Assembly (NCBI GenBank): GCA_941918925.1 | Contig: OW799235.1 | Span: forward strand, 103,681,947-103,745,946 | From: Phyto melanocephala | Lineage: Eukaryota; Arthropoda; Insecta; Diptera; Rhinophoridae | Reading direction: 5' to 3' | Length of the DNA stretch: 64,000 bases | Shown here: piece after piece, positions 36,611 to 48,419 of the stretch | Layout: each line of letters opens with the position of its first letter | Numbering within the stretch: the stretch's first letter is position 1 | The notes under the pieces: generated by a model | What the model was told of the DNA's origin: nothing | What the model saw: the letters and a program-made list of their open reading frames with translations, nothing else | The model's database searches: none | Position numbers and translations under genes: made by a program

Positions 36611-39600
36611 AAAAGTTGATTGCAATTTAAAGAGTAGTGTAGTTGGTTTCGACGTTTCTTTAGGAATCTTTCAAAAATTGTGTTTTTACTGCTTTTGGAT
36701 TTTAGCACATACTAATAAAACAGAATAGATACAAAAAGGTATTTAAATTTCTCAGCTTAAAGGTAATGTAAGAAAAATTTATGACAAGTTCAGGAACTAA
36801 AACCAATCAATTAATTTATTATGAGTGTTTTTCCCTTTTTTAGTGACATCCCTATTGTTCGTTGAATATTTAAGAGATAGTTTCTCTTCAGAAATCACTG
36901 ATTGCCTAATTGAAATTTGATTTTTTTATAGTGCTTACTGTGGCTTCGTTTAAATTAAACATTTTGCGAAAAATTTCAATTTTGGTTTCCAAAGTAATGG
37001 CTTTACGTTTTAGTTCTGTTTTTGTAATTTTCGACATTTTATTTTACGGATACATACAAAATTTAACAAAACTAAGAAAAAATACATATAAAAGAATGAA
37101 TATAAAATATTTTTTTGCTTACCTTTTATCTTAATTCGTTAAAATTAAATTTAATGTAATGTTAGAATATCAAATTTTAGTATAAAAAATTACTTTAGTA
37201 AACACCTCTGATTGCATGGATAGTTTAAAAAATATTAACACATTCAAGTTTATGTCTCAAACAAATTTGATTGTATGCACTTAAAGGGAATTCTCCTAGA
37301 TTTGTGTTACACAAAATTGATCTGACCAGTAAATTTTTTTTTATCCACAAAAAGGGTTTCCCCTAAGTTTTTGATATGAGCACATTTCGTAAAAATTAAT
37401 TTCAACAAAAAATTTTGAACCACGCTAAATGAAATAAAATCGGGTAAAAAAACTTTATATTTGTTTATTTTCAAACCGCGTTAATTCAAAACACTGTAAA
37501 AGAAGACCGTGTAAAAAAAGAATTAGGTGTACTTATAGTTCAGGTCTCATGAAACCTATATTTGGTCAGTTAATAAAATTTGTTAAAATTTGCAATCGTG
37601 AATGACTTCTGAGGTTGTAATTAATTTAAAAACGATTACAGCCCTAAAATAAAAAAAATATACATATAAACTGTTTTAGTCTACAATAAAATTTAAAATA
37701 CTTTTTAAAATAAAATATATGAGAATACTTGTTAAGAAGGGAAGGCTTGAGCAAACACATTTAAAAAAAAAGGGCCTTCTTTCTTTTAAAATAATCTTGT
37801 TAAGAAGAAACATACTTCTATTGTTCGCATTGTGAAGTGATTATGCTATAAAAAAAATCTAAACTCTTTCTTCAGTGGCATCCGGTTTTTCTTCTAGCTC
37901 CTTTTTTTAACTAAATTATACTTTAAAATTATTAGACATAAATATTTAAAAGCAATAAAGCAAAGGAAATGTTTAATTATTTGAAAAAATAAAATAAAGC
38001 AGAATACAAGCAAACAATAGTTTTTATAATATTTCACAATCAAACCATGTATGAGTAGCTCGTAAAAATACATACACGTACACATGCTTTACCAGCATAC
38101 CAAAGAGTTTTCCAGAAAAATATTACAAGACTGTACTTATGTGTGTGTTGGTATGAGTGCATTTTTGTGTGTAGTAAAAATGCTAGCCAACCAGCATAAA
38201 AGGCTACAAAACTCTTGTTTATATTGAGGTTTTCTATTTTCATTGTGCTTTTTGTTTTGATTTTCCTATCTTTGTTTGCTTAAGTTTATGTTGCATTTCT
38301 GTTTTATGAATTCCACTTTTGAAAACCATGTGTGTGTGTATGTGTATTAGTAAGTATACATATTTGTAGCCATGCATTTAGTTTTTATAGTTGAAAATGT
38401 ACATGTTCATTCACGCATACACTCGCATACACACACTTATATAAGTGCAATAAAAAAAGTCATAAAATAACGGCAATAACTACAACAATAACAAAAGCCT
38501 GATTTATGTGACATGCTACTGTGTTTGTGATTGTCAAAGTATTTGTTTGTTGGTTTGCTGTTCGGTTTGTTGGTTGTTTGAATTGTTTGTTTGTTCACTA
38601 TTTGTTGGCTAACTGTTGCGATGTATGGTTGTTGTCATTGAACATTTAACAAGGTGTATATCTACCACTGCACAAGTGTTTTTGTATTTCTATTTATGTT
38701 GGTATTTTGTGTGTGCGTCTGTGTTTTTTTTTTGCCCAAAAATGTTGTAACATTTAAAACCATTATACATTATAGGGTGTGGTGAAAATGTACATTACTT
38801 ACCGTTTTTCAGTTTGTTTCACTTTTTCTTATTTTACCTATGGTTATATAAAACAGAATGTAGAACCACATAACAGGATAAATTATGGCACTATAAATGC
38901 TATTAGTACATTTAAGTGTATATATGCGAGACAAATCTAAAAAGTACTTCACTTATACTTGGCAGATATGAGTATTGTTTTTCCCAACAACTTTTTAAAC
39001 TGAATTTAATTAAAGTATAAAACTAAAAACAAAATTACTTTCTCAACTTGTATCGTATGCACATTAGTACAGATGCAACGATCTTTACTAAAGCTTTGGT
39101 ATTGTTATTATTTTTCACTTATTTTTGCGTTACATTCATAATGCGAAAAATTTTAATATATTAAATAGTCAAATGTATGTGATTAAAAATGTTTACTAAA
39201 TATTTTGTAATTAAAATAAACGTACAACAGTTGTGTAATAAGCTACATATACACATACCCACCTAATAACCTTGTCCTCTAGTAATGGATTGTATTCACT
39301 ATGTATGTCAGTACTTACAATAACAATAACTTAATGATTACTAACAGCAACAACAAAACACTTGCCTATGATACAATACAGGAGTATAGCAAATGAAAAA
39401 TCGACTGGTCAGCGCACAACAAAAATAACGATCGAAACAAGGACTGAAAAGATTGAGCTTTAGATTCCAATTAGAAATACCCCATATTATTGTACAAATA
39501 AGACAAAAGACTGCATGGTTTAGTAACTTTATAAGTAACAACAAAAAATACATAATATGGAGAATGGAGATAATCCCTTTGATACATAGGAATATTTAAA

Positions 39601-39730
39601 TGCCATATCTCGGAGCCACTGGTCCAATATCATGCAAAACTTCACATAGATCATCTATAGATCACTTAAACGAACTCTGGATGCAATCAGTCGACCCAGT
39701 TTCCGCAGTTATTGGTGACATAAAAATGTA
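36611..39730. other. AT-rich DNA without recognised gene
   Basis: GT-rich and gtttgtttgttgg simple sequence lies at 38330-38350 and 38540-38600. The ORFs at 36910-37134, 37894-38243 and 39341-39553 have no motif. A non-AT-rich piece at 39598-39735 (tatctcggagccactggtcc) abuts the next mariner copy and could belong to another repeat. Confidence 0.4.
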
Positions 39731-39734
39731 CACA

Positions 39735-40014
39735 TCTTTTTATAACGCTTTTTTTCAACTAGTGCATATGTCGTGAATAGTAACACCTAGCTCATGTCTG
39801 ATTTGACAGATAATTATTGTTATTCTTCCGCTGAAGGAATATGGTTGTGTATACACTTGAACAATGCTGGGAAATATTGCGACATTACTTTGGCCGATTT
39901 TGCCAAAAAAATCATCTTTTCATAAGAAGCTCATTTTGATCTTGGCGGGTATGTAAACAAGCAAAATTGTCGCATTTTCAAAAAAAAGTTATTTGGCCGA
40001 CCTTTTATATAGAT
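39735..40014 (+). mobile_element. mariner-family element, second deletion form
   Basis: The leader and start match the copy at 5050 (VYTLEQCWEILRHYFG at about 39850-39895). The frame jumps directly to KKIIFS-stop-EAHFDLGGYVNKQNC and RIF around the first catalytic Asp (about 39905-39980). It then runs into the right end caaaaaaaagttatttggcc. The deletion breakpoints differ from those at 5050-5436, so the two derivatives arose independently from the same parent family. The left inverted repeat is eroded. Confidence 0.8.
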
Positions 40015-40108
40015 TTTTTGTTAATATGAGTATATTCCAATACCTAAATACTTATTGAACAAGTAAGAGCACTATATTCGGCTGTGCCGAATCTTTTATA
40101 CCCGCCAC

Positions 40109-40592
40109 CAGTGTTCCGTTATTTTGTAGCTAGGATTTTTTTCCCGAAAATTTTTGTTTCCCGGAAATGCGAGATTTATTTTATAATGCCCCGGGATCCC
40201 GCACCAAAAAAAAATAAAAAGTAAATTTGTTTTTAATTAAAAAAAACTTTTTATTAAAAAGCATAAAATAGTTTATATTGTAAAAGAAACACTTCAAAAT
40301 TATAAAAATTAATAAAGAAACTTGAATTTAAAATATAAATTGAGCAAAAATATTTTTTATTGAAAAAAGTATTATTCTATAGATACGAGATCAAATATGA
40401 GCACAAAAAAACTAAAATACAGGTACTTCAGCTATGAGATCAAAAATAAAATCATTAGAATTCAATTTCAATATAAACAGTAAAAACATCTGCTTTCGAA
40501 TCGCAGCCACCTTTTTTCTTTCCCGAGATCCCGAAAAATAATCCCGGGAAATCGGAAAAATTAAATACATCAAATTTCCATGAAATAACACA
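40109..40592. mobile_element. hAT-like non-autonomous insertion in family A copy 4
   Basis: Alignment with copies 1 and 2 shows extra sequence after the ccacca motif. It begins CAGTGTTCCG, compatible with hAT ends, and has subterminal inverted cccggga-type motifs: cccgaaaa and gccccgggatcccgc on the left, cccgagatcccgaaaa and atcccgggaaatcgg on the right. The interior is AT-rich with no ORF. The right boundary is approximate and no 8-bp duplication was established. Confidence 0.4.
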
Positions 40593-41481
40593 ATTTATAG
40601 CACAAAATATATTTGCTTGTTATTAACAGTAATCGGTATTGAATAACCTCTTTATACTAAAATATGTATCACTTTCTTTGTATAACTTCGATATGCTAGT
40701 ACAATGTTTCCGTAAATTTAGTCTTTCAATGAAAGTGGGCATTGAAGTAGGCGTGTTGAATCTCTTTCTACTAATGAATGCAACTTAGATGTTTCAATAT
40801 AGTCCTTTATTATTCCAAAATCTTTATTCATAGAGAAATTATACGAATTTGTGATAAACCGTTATATGGGAGGTAGGCGTCGAAGTGGGCGGGTCACCTT
40901 TATTTTCTGGCACAGTAATGACATTGGCTAGAAGGATATTTGTAGCAAATTTCATTATGAGGTTTTATGAGCTTTTCAAATTCATTAACAGTGGATAAAG
41001 TGAAAAGTGGGCGTAATAGTAAGCGTGGCGAAATTATTTTTAATAATGAACACAACTTAGATGTTTCAATATAGTCCTTTATTATTATAAAATCTTTATT
41101 TGTAGAGAAATTATAAGAATTTGAGGCGCTATATGGGAGGTGGGCGTGTCACATTTATTTTCTGTTAGAACAAAGCATTTGACCAAAAAGCAATGTGTGT
41201 AAAATTTTGTGAGTCGTAGATCCAATTTTGTTGCTTTTATGACGTTTTTGTTTTTAAATATACCGAAAAATGCATTGTGCAGTATAAATTTTCGTACATT
41301 TTGATCTATAACTCCTTCCTAATGCATAAATTTATTCAAATTTCTTGGAAAAATATTTTTTGTACTCAGAAAATATATATTCGAAGTTTCAAGACTCTAC
41401 GATAATGCGTTTGGACACAATTCCATTTCATTCGATGTTCGAAGGATATGGTTTTTCGACCCACTCTTGCTTTACGAGCTA

Positions 41482-41713
41482 GAGTGCCCCTGTGGACTAG
41501 TCAGTAAAGGACAAGTCAGTTGTTTGGGGGTTGCGGGTTCGATTCCCGCCGGAGACTCTGGAATTGTCTGCTTCTCTTTCTCTTCTATCCTAAATATTTC
41601 TATTCTTATTCTATTGTTCTCTCTATTAAGGCGTCACAATGGACCGTAATGGTCTCCGAGTGAAGGTGTGAGGGTAACTTTGCACCAGCCTTACCTACCT
41701 ACCTACCTACCTA
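41482..41713 (+). mobile_element. tRNA-derived SINE with 16-bp target-site duplication
   Basis: The element is flanked by exact direct repeats cttgctttacgagcta at 41466-41481 and 41714-41729. The 5' part is tRNA-like: an A-box-like tggactagtcagtaaagg (about 41494-41511) and a perfect B box in a 5-bp T-arm hairpin, gcgggttcgattcccgc (about 41534-41550). A tRNA-unrelated body follows, ending in cacaatggaccgtaatgg and a (TACC)n tail. It matches the minus-strand copy at 7617-7850. The intact duplication and nesting inside family A copy 4 mark it as comparatively young. A 60-aa ORF from 41467 is a translation of the SINE. Confidence 0.93.
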
Positions 41714-42239
41714 CTTGCTTTACGAGCTATAACTCTATAAAAATTTTAAAATGATAAAATTTACGTATATCCTTCTAGTCAATGTGATTACTGTGCCAGA
41801 AAATTAAGGTACCACGCCCACTTTTACGCCCATCTCCCATATAACGTTTTACCTAAATTTCATATAATTTCTCTATTAATAAAGATTTTGGAATAATAAA
41901 GGACTATCTTGAAACACCTCAGTTGTACTGATTAGCAAAAACAACTTTGACACGCCTACTATAACGCCCACTTTTCACGTTATCTACCGTTAATGAAATT
42001 TAAAAGCTCATAAAACCGACAAAATTAGAGGAATGATGATGAAATTTGCTACATATATCCTTCTTATCAATGTAGTTGTTGTGCCAAAAAGTTTAGGTGA
42101 CACGCCCTCTTTAACGCCTACCTCCCTTATATCGGTTTATCTTAAATTCATGTATTTTTTCTATTGACAAATTTTTTGGGAAAACAAAGGACTATATTGA
42201 AATATCTAAGTTGTATTTACTAGCAGAAACTTTATTGGC

Positions 42240-42514
42240 ATTTTTTACAATTCTCCCGATTGTGGACGAATTTGAACGATTATGTTGACCGAAAGAATTA
42301 CGAAGTGCACAAAGGGATTTTGATTTGAACGCCCATTTTCATAAAAAACCGGAATAACTTTAAAGCGTTGCTATTTATGTATTTTTCCACGGATCAAATT
42401 GTGTTAGCCTGAAATTGAGAAATGTCAAATGAAAGGCAGAAAACAAATTTAAAGTCTAGGTGTAGTTCACCTTTAAAATGGGCTCTTTAAATTTAACCAC
42501 CCTCTACAAAGAGG
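42240..42514 (-). mobile_element. truncated mariner derivative in right arm of family A copy 4
   Basis: The border TA at 42515-42516 and the end ggctctttaaatttaaccac match the derivatives in copies 1 and 2. The N-terminal transposase stretch is recognisable (caattctcccgattgtggac at about 42250-42270). The other end and the C-terminal segment have been deleted together with flanking family A sequence. Confidence 0.65.
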
Positions 42515-42649
42515 TGATACATATTTTATTATAAAGAGATTATTCTATAGCGATTAACCAAATAATAAATATGTGCTTTAAATATACACAAAATTGGTGC
42601 TGGGTATAAAAGATTCGGCGCAGCCGAATATAGTGCTATTTCTTGTTTC

Positions 42650-45600
42650 TATTATAATTCTGCTGTTGTCTTCATCACCATTGTGAATTTACTCAATACA
42701 AACCATAATAATCTTTACCTGCTCTAATTAAATAGTAAAGTTTTAATTAATTTTATCATTCTTAAAGCTAGTTTTATTTGTTTATATTTTCTTTTAAATG
42801 CACGATGTAAGAAGTTGAGTATATTTAAAGTTCGCTATTGCCGCTTATATTTTTCTATCATGTTGATTTACCATCATTTTTTTTTTTTAATTTATTTTCA
42901 TAATTTTCATTATTTATAGAAAGTTTTCAACAATTACTTAATTAAAACCAAAAAAAAAAAAAAAATTGTATTATTGGGTGGGAGGAATAGTATACGGACA
43001 TATAACATGTCATGTAACATGTCTTTCCATTTATATTTTGTAAATTCTTAATTATAATTTATTATATAATATAATAATTGTATTTATATGTTTATAATTT
43101 TTCAGGACATAAATATACAGTATAAATAAATATAAATATATAAAAACAGTATCAAATATCAATACTTACTTGTCATATAGAAGAATAATGTCAGAAATGC
43201 AATCATGTTGACAGCTGCTTTATAAAGGTTGATATCAAAAGCGGTTGTGTTGTTTTATCTCTATTAATTTGGTTGGAGTATTTTTTTATTGTATTAATTA
43301 TAGTTATTTTAGCATTAGTTTTAACTTTTTCTATTTATTTCATTCTCTAAAAATAGATAATAATTTGATTAATTTAATTATAATTTTTTTTTTTAACAAA
43401 ATTGAAAATTGTATAACTACGTTGCTTAATATGAACTTGTGAATATTCATTCACACCACTTAAGTTTCACAGGAATTTGAGCACTATATAAATAAAAGAT
43501 GACAAAAATGTTAAAAACATGCAGTTATGTTTATGTAATATGTATTCGCGGCAATAGTAATGGTATTCACTCTTGATGGTATATTGAAATTGATTTTGTA
43601 TTAAAATTTAACTAGCTTTTTTAACACAGAACAAATACTGTCTGTCAACTGGTCATTTTATCAGAATTCGCAGTGCTTTTGGTTTTTGGACAACCACTTG
43701 GTAAATTTTTACCTTTACCTTTTCTTCTATAGATAATACTACATGTACTTCAAAACCCTAAAATATATTTATTTTTTAAAACGAGTTTTTTACTTAATTT
43801 TGTAAGTTAGTTTCGGAAATTCAAAGTTGGCAAAAAACAACATCATTATATATTAATTTCAAATACTTAGAGTCACAGTAAGATCTTTAAAGAACTATTG
43901 CCATCAAACGTGAACGCCCCACTTAGTGAGTTCATAAGGAAAGCAATAAAGTTTGAAATTATGCACGTACACATGTCAGTTTAGTTAAGTTCAAGCACAA
44001 ACAACCTTCGTTGCATTTATAAGAGGAAAGATAGTAGCGCTTATGCTGCAGTTGTTTTTGTTTCTACTGCATGTTATTGAAATAATTTATAACTGCTTTT
44101 AGATATGCTATGTTGTTGTTGTACAAGTTCGTGGTTTATTTTCTATGTTTCCGTTAAATAAGCAAAAGTGCACTCAGTCACAACTACATACATACATACC
44201 GACATTAAGAGGGAAAGCAAAAGTAGCATAAATCTTTCTATTTGGTTTTTAGGCTCATACTTTTAGGCGCTCACAAAGACATGCACACAAATACTATGTG
44301 TTATAAACATCTGGTCTAACAAATATTTAATTGTTCTTTTTTTGTAATATTCGAGTATGAAGACATGATGTGGCATAAAGTTAAATCGATAACAATTAGT
44401 TGTTAAACAATATAAGTATATTGTTGTGTTCAATTTACCACACTATAAGCCCGGGTCTGAGGTTAAGTGCCTCCAAATACTTATAAATAATGTATTGAAA
44501 AAATAAAATTGTTTCTTTTTTGTTTTGTTTATTTACTAAATTACAGTTATTTGTTTTTTTTCTCTCTCCTCTATTTAACTTTGCTCAACTGGTTTCGAAA
44601 ACTAATTTACATTTGTTATTTATTGTTACAAATACATTTATTATATTTAATAAATCCAGGCATCATTAAAACTTTATTGTTTTATTAATTTGTTTTTATT
44701 TAATACAATTTTATTCAATTTTATTTGTAAGCTCTCATTACAATTTTACTATTAATTTATAAACACAAAAAACTACAATTAAAAAAAAATATTAAACCAC
44801 AACCCGCATACTCTGTTAAATTTTTTACGTCGGTTTTTCGCTTGCTCTTAATGATTTGCAATTAATTAAGTGAATTGTATTTATTCAATTACTCAAGTAC
44901 ATATTTATAGAAATGTGATTTTAACAATAGTTTTAATTATTATTTTGTATTATTCATTTTGCCATGTGATTTATTTTATTCACCATTGACTGTTTCATTT
45001 GAAATTGACTATTTCTCTGGAACTTAGTATTACCTTGTTGTTTTCATAGCATTATTGCATTTTCTCATTTTCATTATTTTATTTGAAAAAATTCATATCT
45101 CTGGAAATAATCAGCAACAATCTGCAAATAATTAAAATAAATAGGATATTATTAGTAACATGTAATATGCAATATGTTTAATTTAGCGAAAATATTTTGA
45201 TTATATTTTGGTTTAAAGATTTAAACAATTAACATTTTTTTCTTTTCTTTATTTTAGGCTATAGTTTTGGTAAAACTAATGCAAGAAAATATTAGCTTTA
45301 CACTATCTGAGTTCTCATCTATGCTTAACAACTGATTCAATTTCAGACATATAATCTCCAATTTTGCTTAAATTTCTTACTACTTCTTTTTACTTATAAA
45401 CAAAAGTCAAATGCAAAAGAATAAATTTATTTTTGGATATTAAGAGAGCCTTTAATAGCTCAACTCAGATGAGAAATCAAATGATTGAAAGATAGCTTAA
45501 GGCAATTTGAAAGCTATCAATTCAAAGGACCGTATGGTTTTGTGTGTGAAATTATTGCTATTGAATTATGTGATAAAATATGTGGAAAATATAGATATTT

Positions 45601-45990
45601 CAAAATCAAATATCTTCAGTAACGGTATAATATTACGAAATTTTGAACCAGTCTCTCACAATTGTTTTCTTAAGTCAATTTGTACTAACATATTTTTCAA
45701 TGCTCACTTCCGAATTCTCCCTGATAGAACGAACACTCCACCGAATTTGCATCTGGTGATTTTAAGGCCATTGTGTGGACAAAATGAAGTGTGGGTCATA
45801 ATTTTATAACCAGTTTTATCTTAAATATATTTTATGAGACAGTACTGAGTCTTGTTGGAACTCCGCGGTCTACGATTAAAAGATTTGCGTGCCCACAGCT
45901 CTAAGACTTTCAAGACAGTCTCTACAAATACGATGAAACACAGAGGTGTTTACAACTACTCTTTTTGGATTACAAAATTACATCATCTGT
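42650..45990. other. AT-rich DNA without recognised gene
   Basis: The ORFs at 43245-43442 and 45507-45809 (plus) show no family motif. The latter, 100 aa, is longer than average for this composition but I cannot assign it. Near 43005-43022 there is a small acatgtcatgtaacatgt palindromic cluster. Confidence 0.4.
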
Positions 45991-45996
45991 ACTTTT

Positions 45997-46172
45997 TAGT
46001 GTTGCCAGTTCCTGGTATTTAAAACAGGCTAAATTCCACACAACAAAGGGATAAAAATGGCAAAAAAGGCTTAAAAAAATGGCTAAGAGAAAAACTTAGG
46101 GCTAAATTTATTTTTCTTTTAAGATTAAAAGAGTTAAATTTAGCCCGAAAAAGGCTAAATTGGTAACATTGA
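45997..46172. mobile_element. small hAT-like MITE candidate
   Basis: TAGTGTTGCCAGTT at 45997-46010 is imperfectly inverted as aattggtaacattga at 46158-46172. The interior repeats ggctaaatt on both strands (46020s, 46110, 46138, 46152). The CAGTGTTGCCA-like end is common in hAT derivatives. No matching 8-bp duplication is visible. Confidence 0.35.
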
Positions 46173-47639
46173 TACGTTCGTAGGCTGACACTTTCCAGTG
46201 TTAAGTAATAGAAAATTTTTTTTGCATTCCAAAAAACCATATTCAGAAACTCGCCATGTTCCTTTTCCCCTTCAGAGGCAATAGTCAACGAAATAGATTT
46301 CAACAACAAGCTCCCTCATGCTTAAGTTTTTGAGTATTTACAATGTTCGCAAAAAAAAAAATTATGATCATTTAAATAGGTGGTATTTCAATTATCTCAC
46401 TGTTTACATAACATAAATCAAAAATATTATGTACTATATTTATATCATAAACTTACCGACATGCATAATGAATGTTTGAATTTAAAAAGGTTGTGCAAAA
46501 ATGAGATTTACTTAAAAAGGTGTTTCTAAGTCTAAGGCGGTAAAATTTGTGTAGTTAGACCAATTTAATAATACTATGCTACATATATATATATATACAT
46601 GTCATTCCTTCAAATAAATAGCAAAAAACTATATTAACCAGGCCCGTCACATTGTGTAACAGATATCGTGAAAAAAATTATTAAAATTTCTGGTAAAATC
46701 TGGCTTCGACTAAAACTTACGAAGAGAATTTTCTTATAATTATTTTAACTGTTTAATAAACAAAAATACTCTAATCGGTTTTCTGCTTAAATAATCGCCA
46801 TTTCATTGTTTTTTGTCAGTTTTTACAACGCAAAAATCGCTAATAAACTTGAAAATATTTTTTGCAGAAAAACATTTTCCTCATTCACGCATTAAAAAAG
46901 TCATCAAATCAAAGCACTATAATAATGTATAATATTTATTATTTTAAAAAGTTAGTGCTGTTAAAGAAGCACTGATTTATAAATTTAATAAATTATTAAA
47001 TAAAATGTACATATTATTCAATTGAAATGCATGCATTTTATATTGATGCACGCATTATGTATATAAATTTATTGTTTTTTTTTTAATTAAATTGCCACGC
47101 ACACATTTGTTCATAAAATCCAAATTCAATTAAAATGTCATATTTTCGTTAACTCGAACAGAAATTTTTAGTCGATTGTTGCGTATGCTTTACTTGTTTT
47201 GATTTTATTCATTCCCATTAAGCTGACGCATTGTGTTAATAATATAATGCAAGTATTTAAATGCTTTAATTGCTAAATATAAGTTTAATTTATTTTCATA
47301 TTAAAACATTTATTTGTTGAGCACATTAATTGCTTTATACTACTTAGTGACGTCCAGACACAAAAATAATTTCTTGGCACGATATGAGTTACACTATTTT
47401 GTAAATATATTAAATGTCAAACAATACTAAATTGCAGTAGTTATTTTCTTTTTGGAATAATTACTCTTATTAAACTAATTGTTGTGGGCTGTTTCTGTAT
47501 TAAGTATAAGGTTCTTGTATTTAAATAATAAGAAAAATGTCAAATGTTATTTAAAAGAAATATTTGTATATACTTTAAAATTGCAATGGTGTTGGTATCT
47601 CCAGATTAAATCGATAATTTTTAAAAAATATTTAAGGAT

Positions 47640-48200
47640 CAACCAAGTAATTTTTCGTTCAATCGTTTCTCTTTTACTTGCCTTAGTCAAGATAGTAGCA
47701 GTTTTAAGTTTTTCGTCAATCAAGTCAAATGCAACTGGAGTTGATGGTGTCTATCCCAAGTTTGTTAAATTGTTACTCCCAATTGTATGTCATATTTTCA
47801 ATAAAATTATTACTACCAGCCAATTTTCTTTAAGATGGAAACAAGTAAAGGTACTACCAATACCTAAGGCAAATGGCGAATTTAGACTAAGAGCAATTCT
47901 TCCCTATATTTCAAATGTCTTTGAGAGGGCCCTGCATAATCAAATGACATCATACCTTACCGAAAATAGATTATTTACCGAACGACAGTCTGGTTTTCGT
48001 GCAATAACAGCTGTATAACTGCTTTAGCCGATGTTTCTGAGGATTTAAGGGGTGAAATAGATGATATTCATTTAACTATGCTAGTTCTGTTAGACCACTC
48101 AAAATCGTTTGATTCTGTTGATCATAGAATTCTTTAAATGAAACTTGACAATTATTTGAACAAAAATCTATTTAGATTAACCCCAGACAAGTTTCTGTAT
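47640..48200 (+). pseudogene. non-LTR retrotransposon reverse transcriptase remnant (jockey-like)
   Basis: The frame ending at 48018 contains FSSIKSNATGVDGVYPKFVK, then WKQVKVLPIPK, RAILPYISNVFERALHNQM and NRLFTERQSGF, the conserved fingers and motif 0-2 region of LINE reverse transcriptases (about 47715-48000). A frameshift follows near 48010. The next frame gives ITALADVSEDLRGEIDD and then LVLLDHSKSFDSVDH (about 48080-48130), motif A with its catalytic Asp. A stop follows soon after, and motifs B to D with the YxDD box are absent. The upstream endonuclease is also missing. It is a dead internal fragment of an ORF2 protein, which in life primes reverse transcription at nicked target DNA. Confidence 0.8.
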
Positions 48201-48377
48201 TTTTTTCTTGCAGGTGTATACAACATATGAATAATACTTAGTATGAAGAATATTTAAGCTCAATAGGCCTATCATATAAAAAGTATAAACAAAAAATATT
48301 ATATAAAAAATAATTTATATTTAAAAAAAAACAGTTTTTTTATCTCATACATACTAATGTATGTACAAACTTTATGA

Positions 48378-48416
48378 AAGGTATATAAGATTCGGCAGAG
48401 CCTAATAACTTGTTTA
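48378..48416 (+). mobile_element. terminal remnant of mini-me-type repeat
   Basis: aaggtatataagattcggca followed by gagcctaataacttgttt matches the shared palindrome end of families A-C, with the palindrome partly decayed (ATTCGGC-aga-GCCTAAT). The rest of the element is not visible. Confidence 0.55.
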
Positions 48417-48419
48417 TGT

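Larger units (their letters stand above)
40058..42648. mobile_element. fold-back composite of two family A arms (copy 4)
   Basis: Both outer ends are the same family A terminus in inverted orientation: acaagtaagagcactatatt...gctgtgccgaat at 40058-40100, and ttcggcgcagccgaat...tttcttgttt at 42613-42648. The left arm (plus) runs to about 41735 and includes the block before the GTCY core (gacccactcttgctttacga). The right arm (minus) starts near 41745. The mini-me core end is absent. The left arm holds a hAT-like insertion and the SINE. The right arm holds a truncated mariner derivative that the left arm lacks. Confidence 0.75.

Noticed and set aside
41467..41649. 60-aa ORF and a possible tRNA gene
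   Set aside because: The sequence is a SINE: it has a target duplication and a second copy at 7617-7850, and although the T-arm/B box is perfect the rest does not fold as a functional tRNA.
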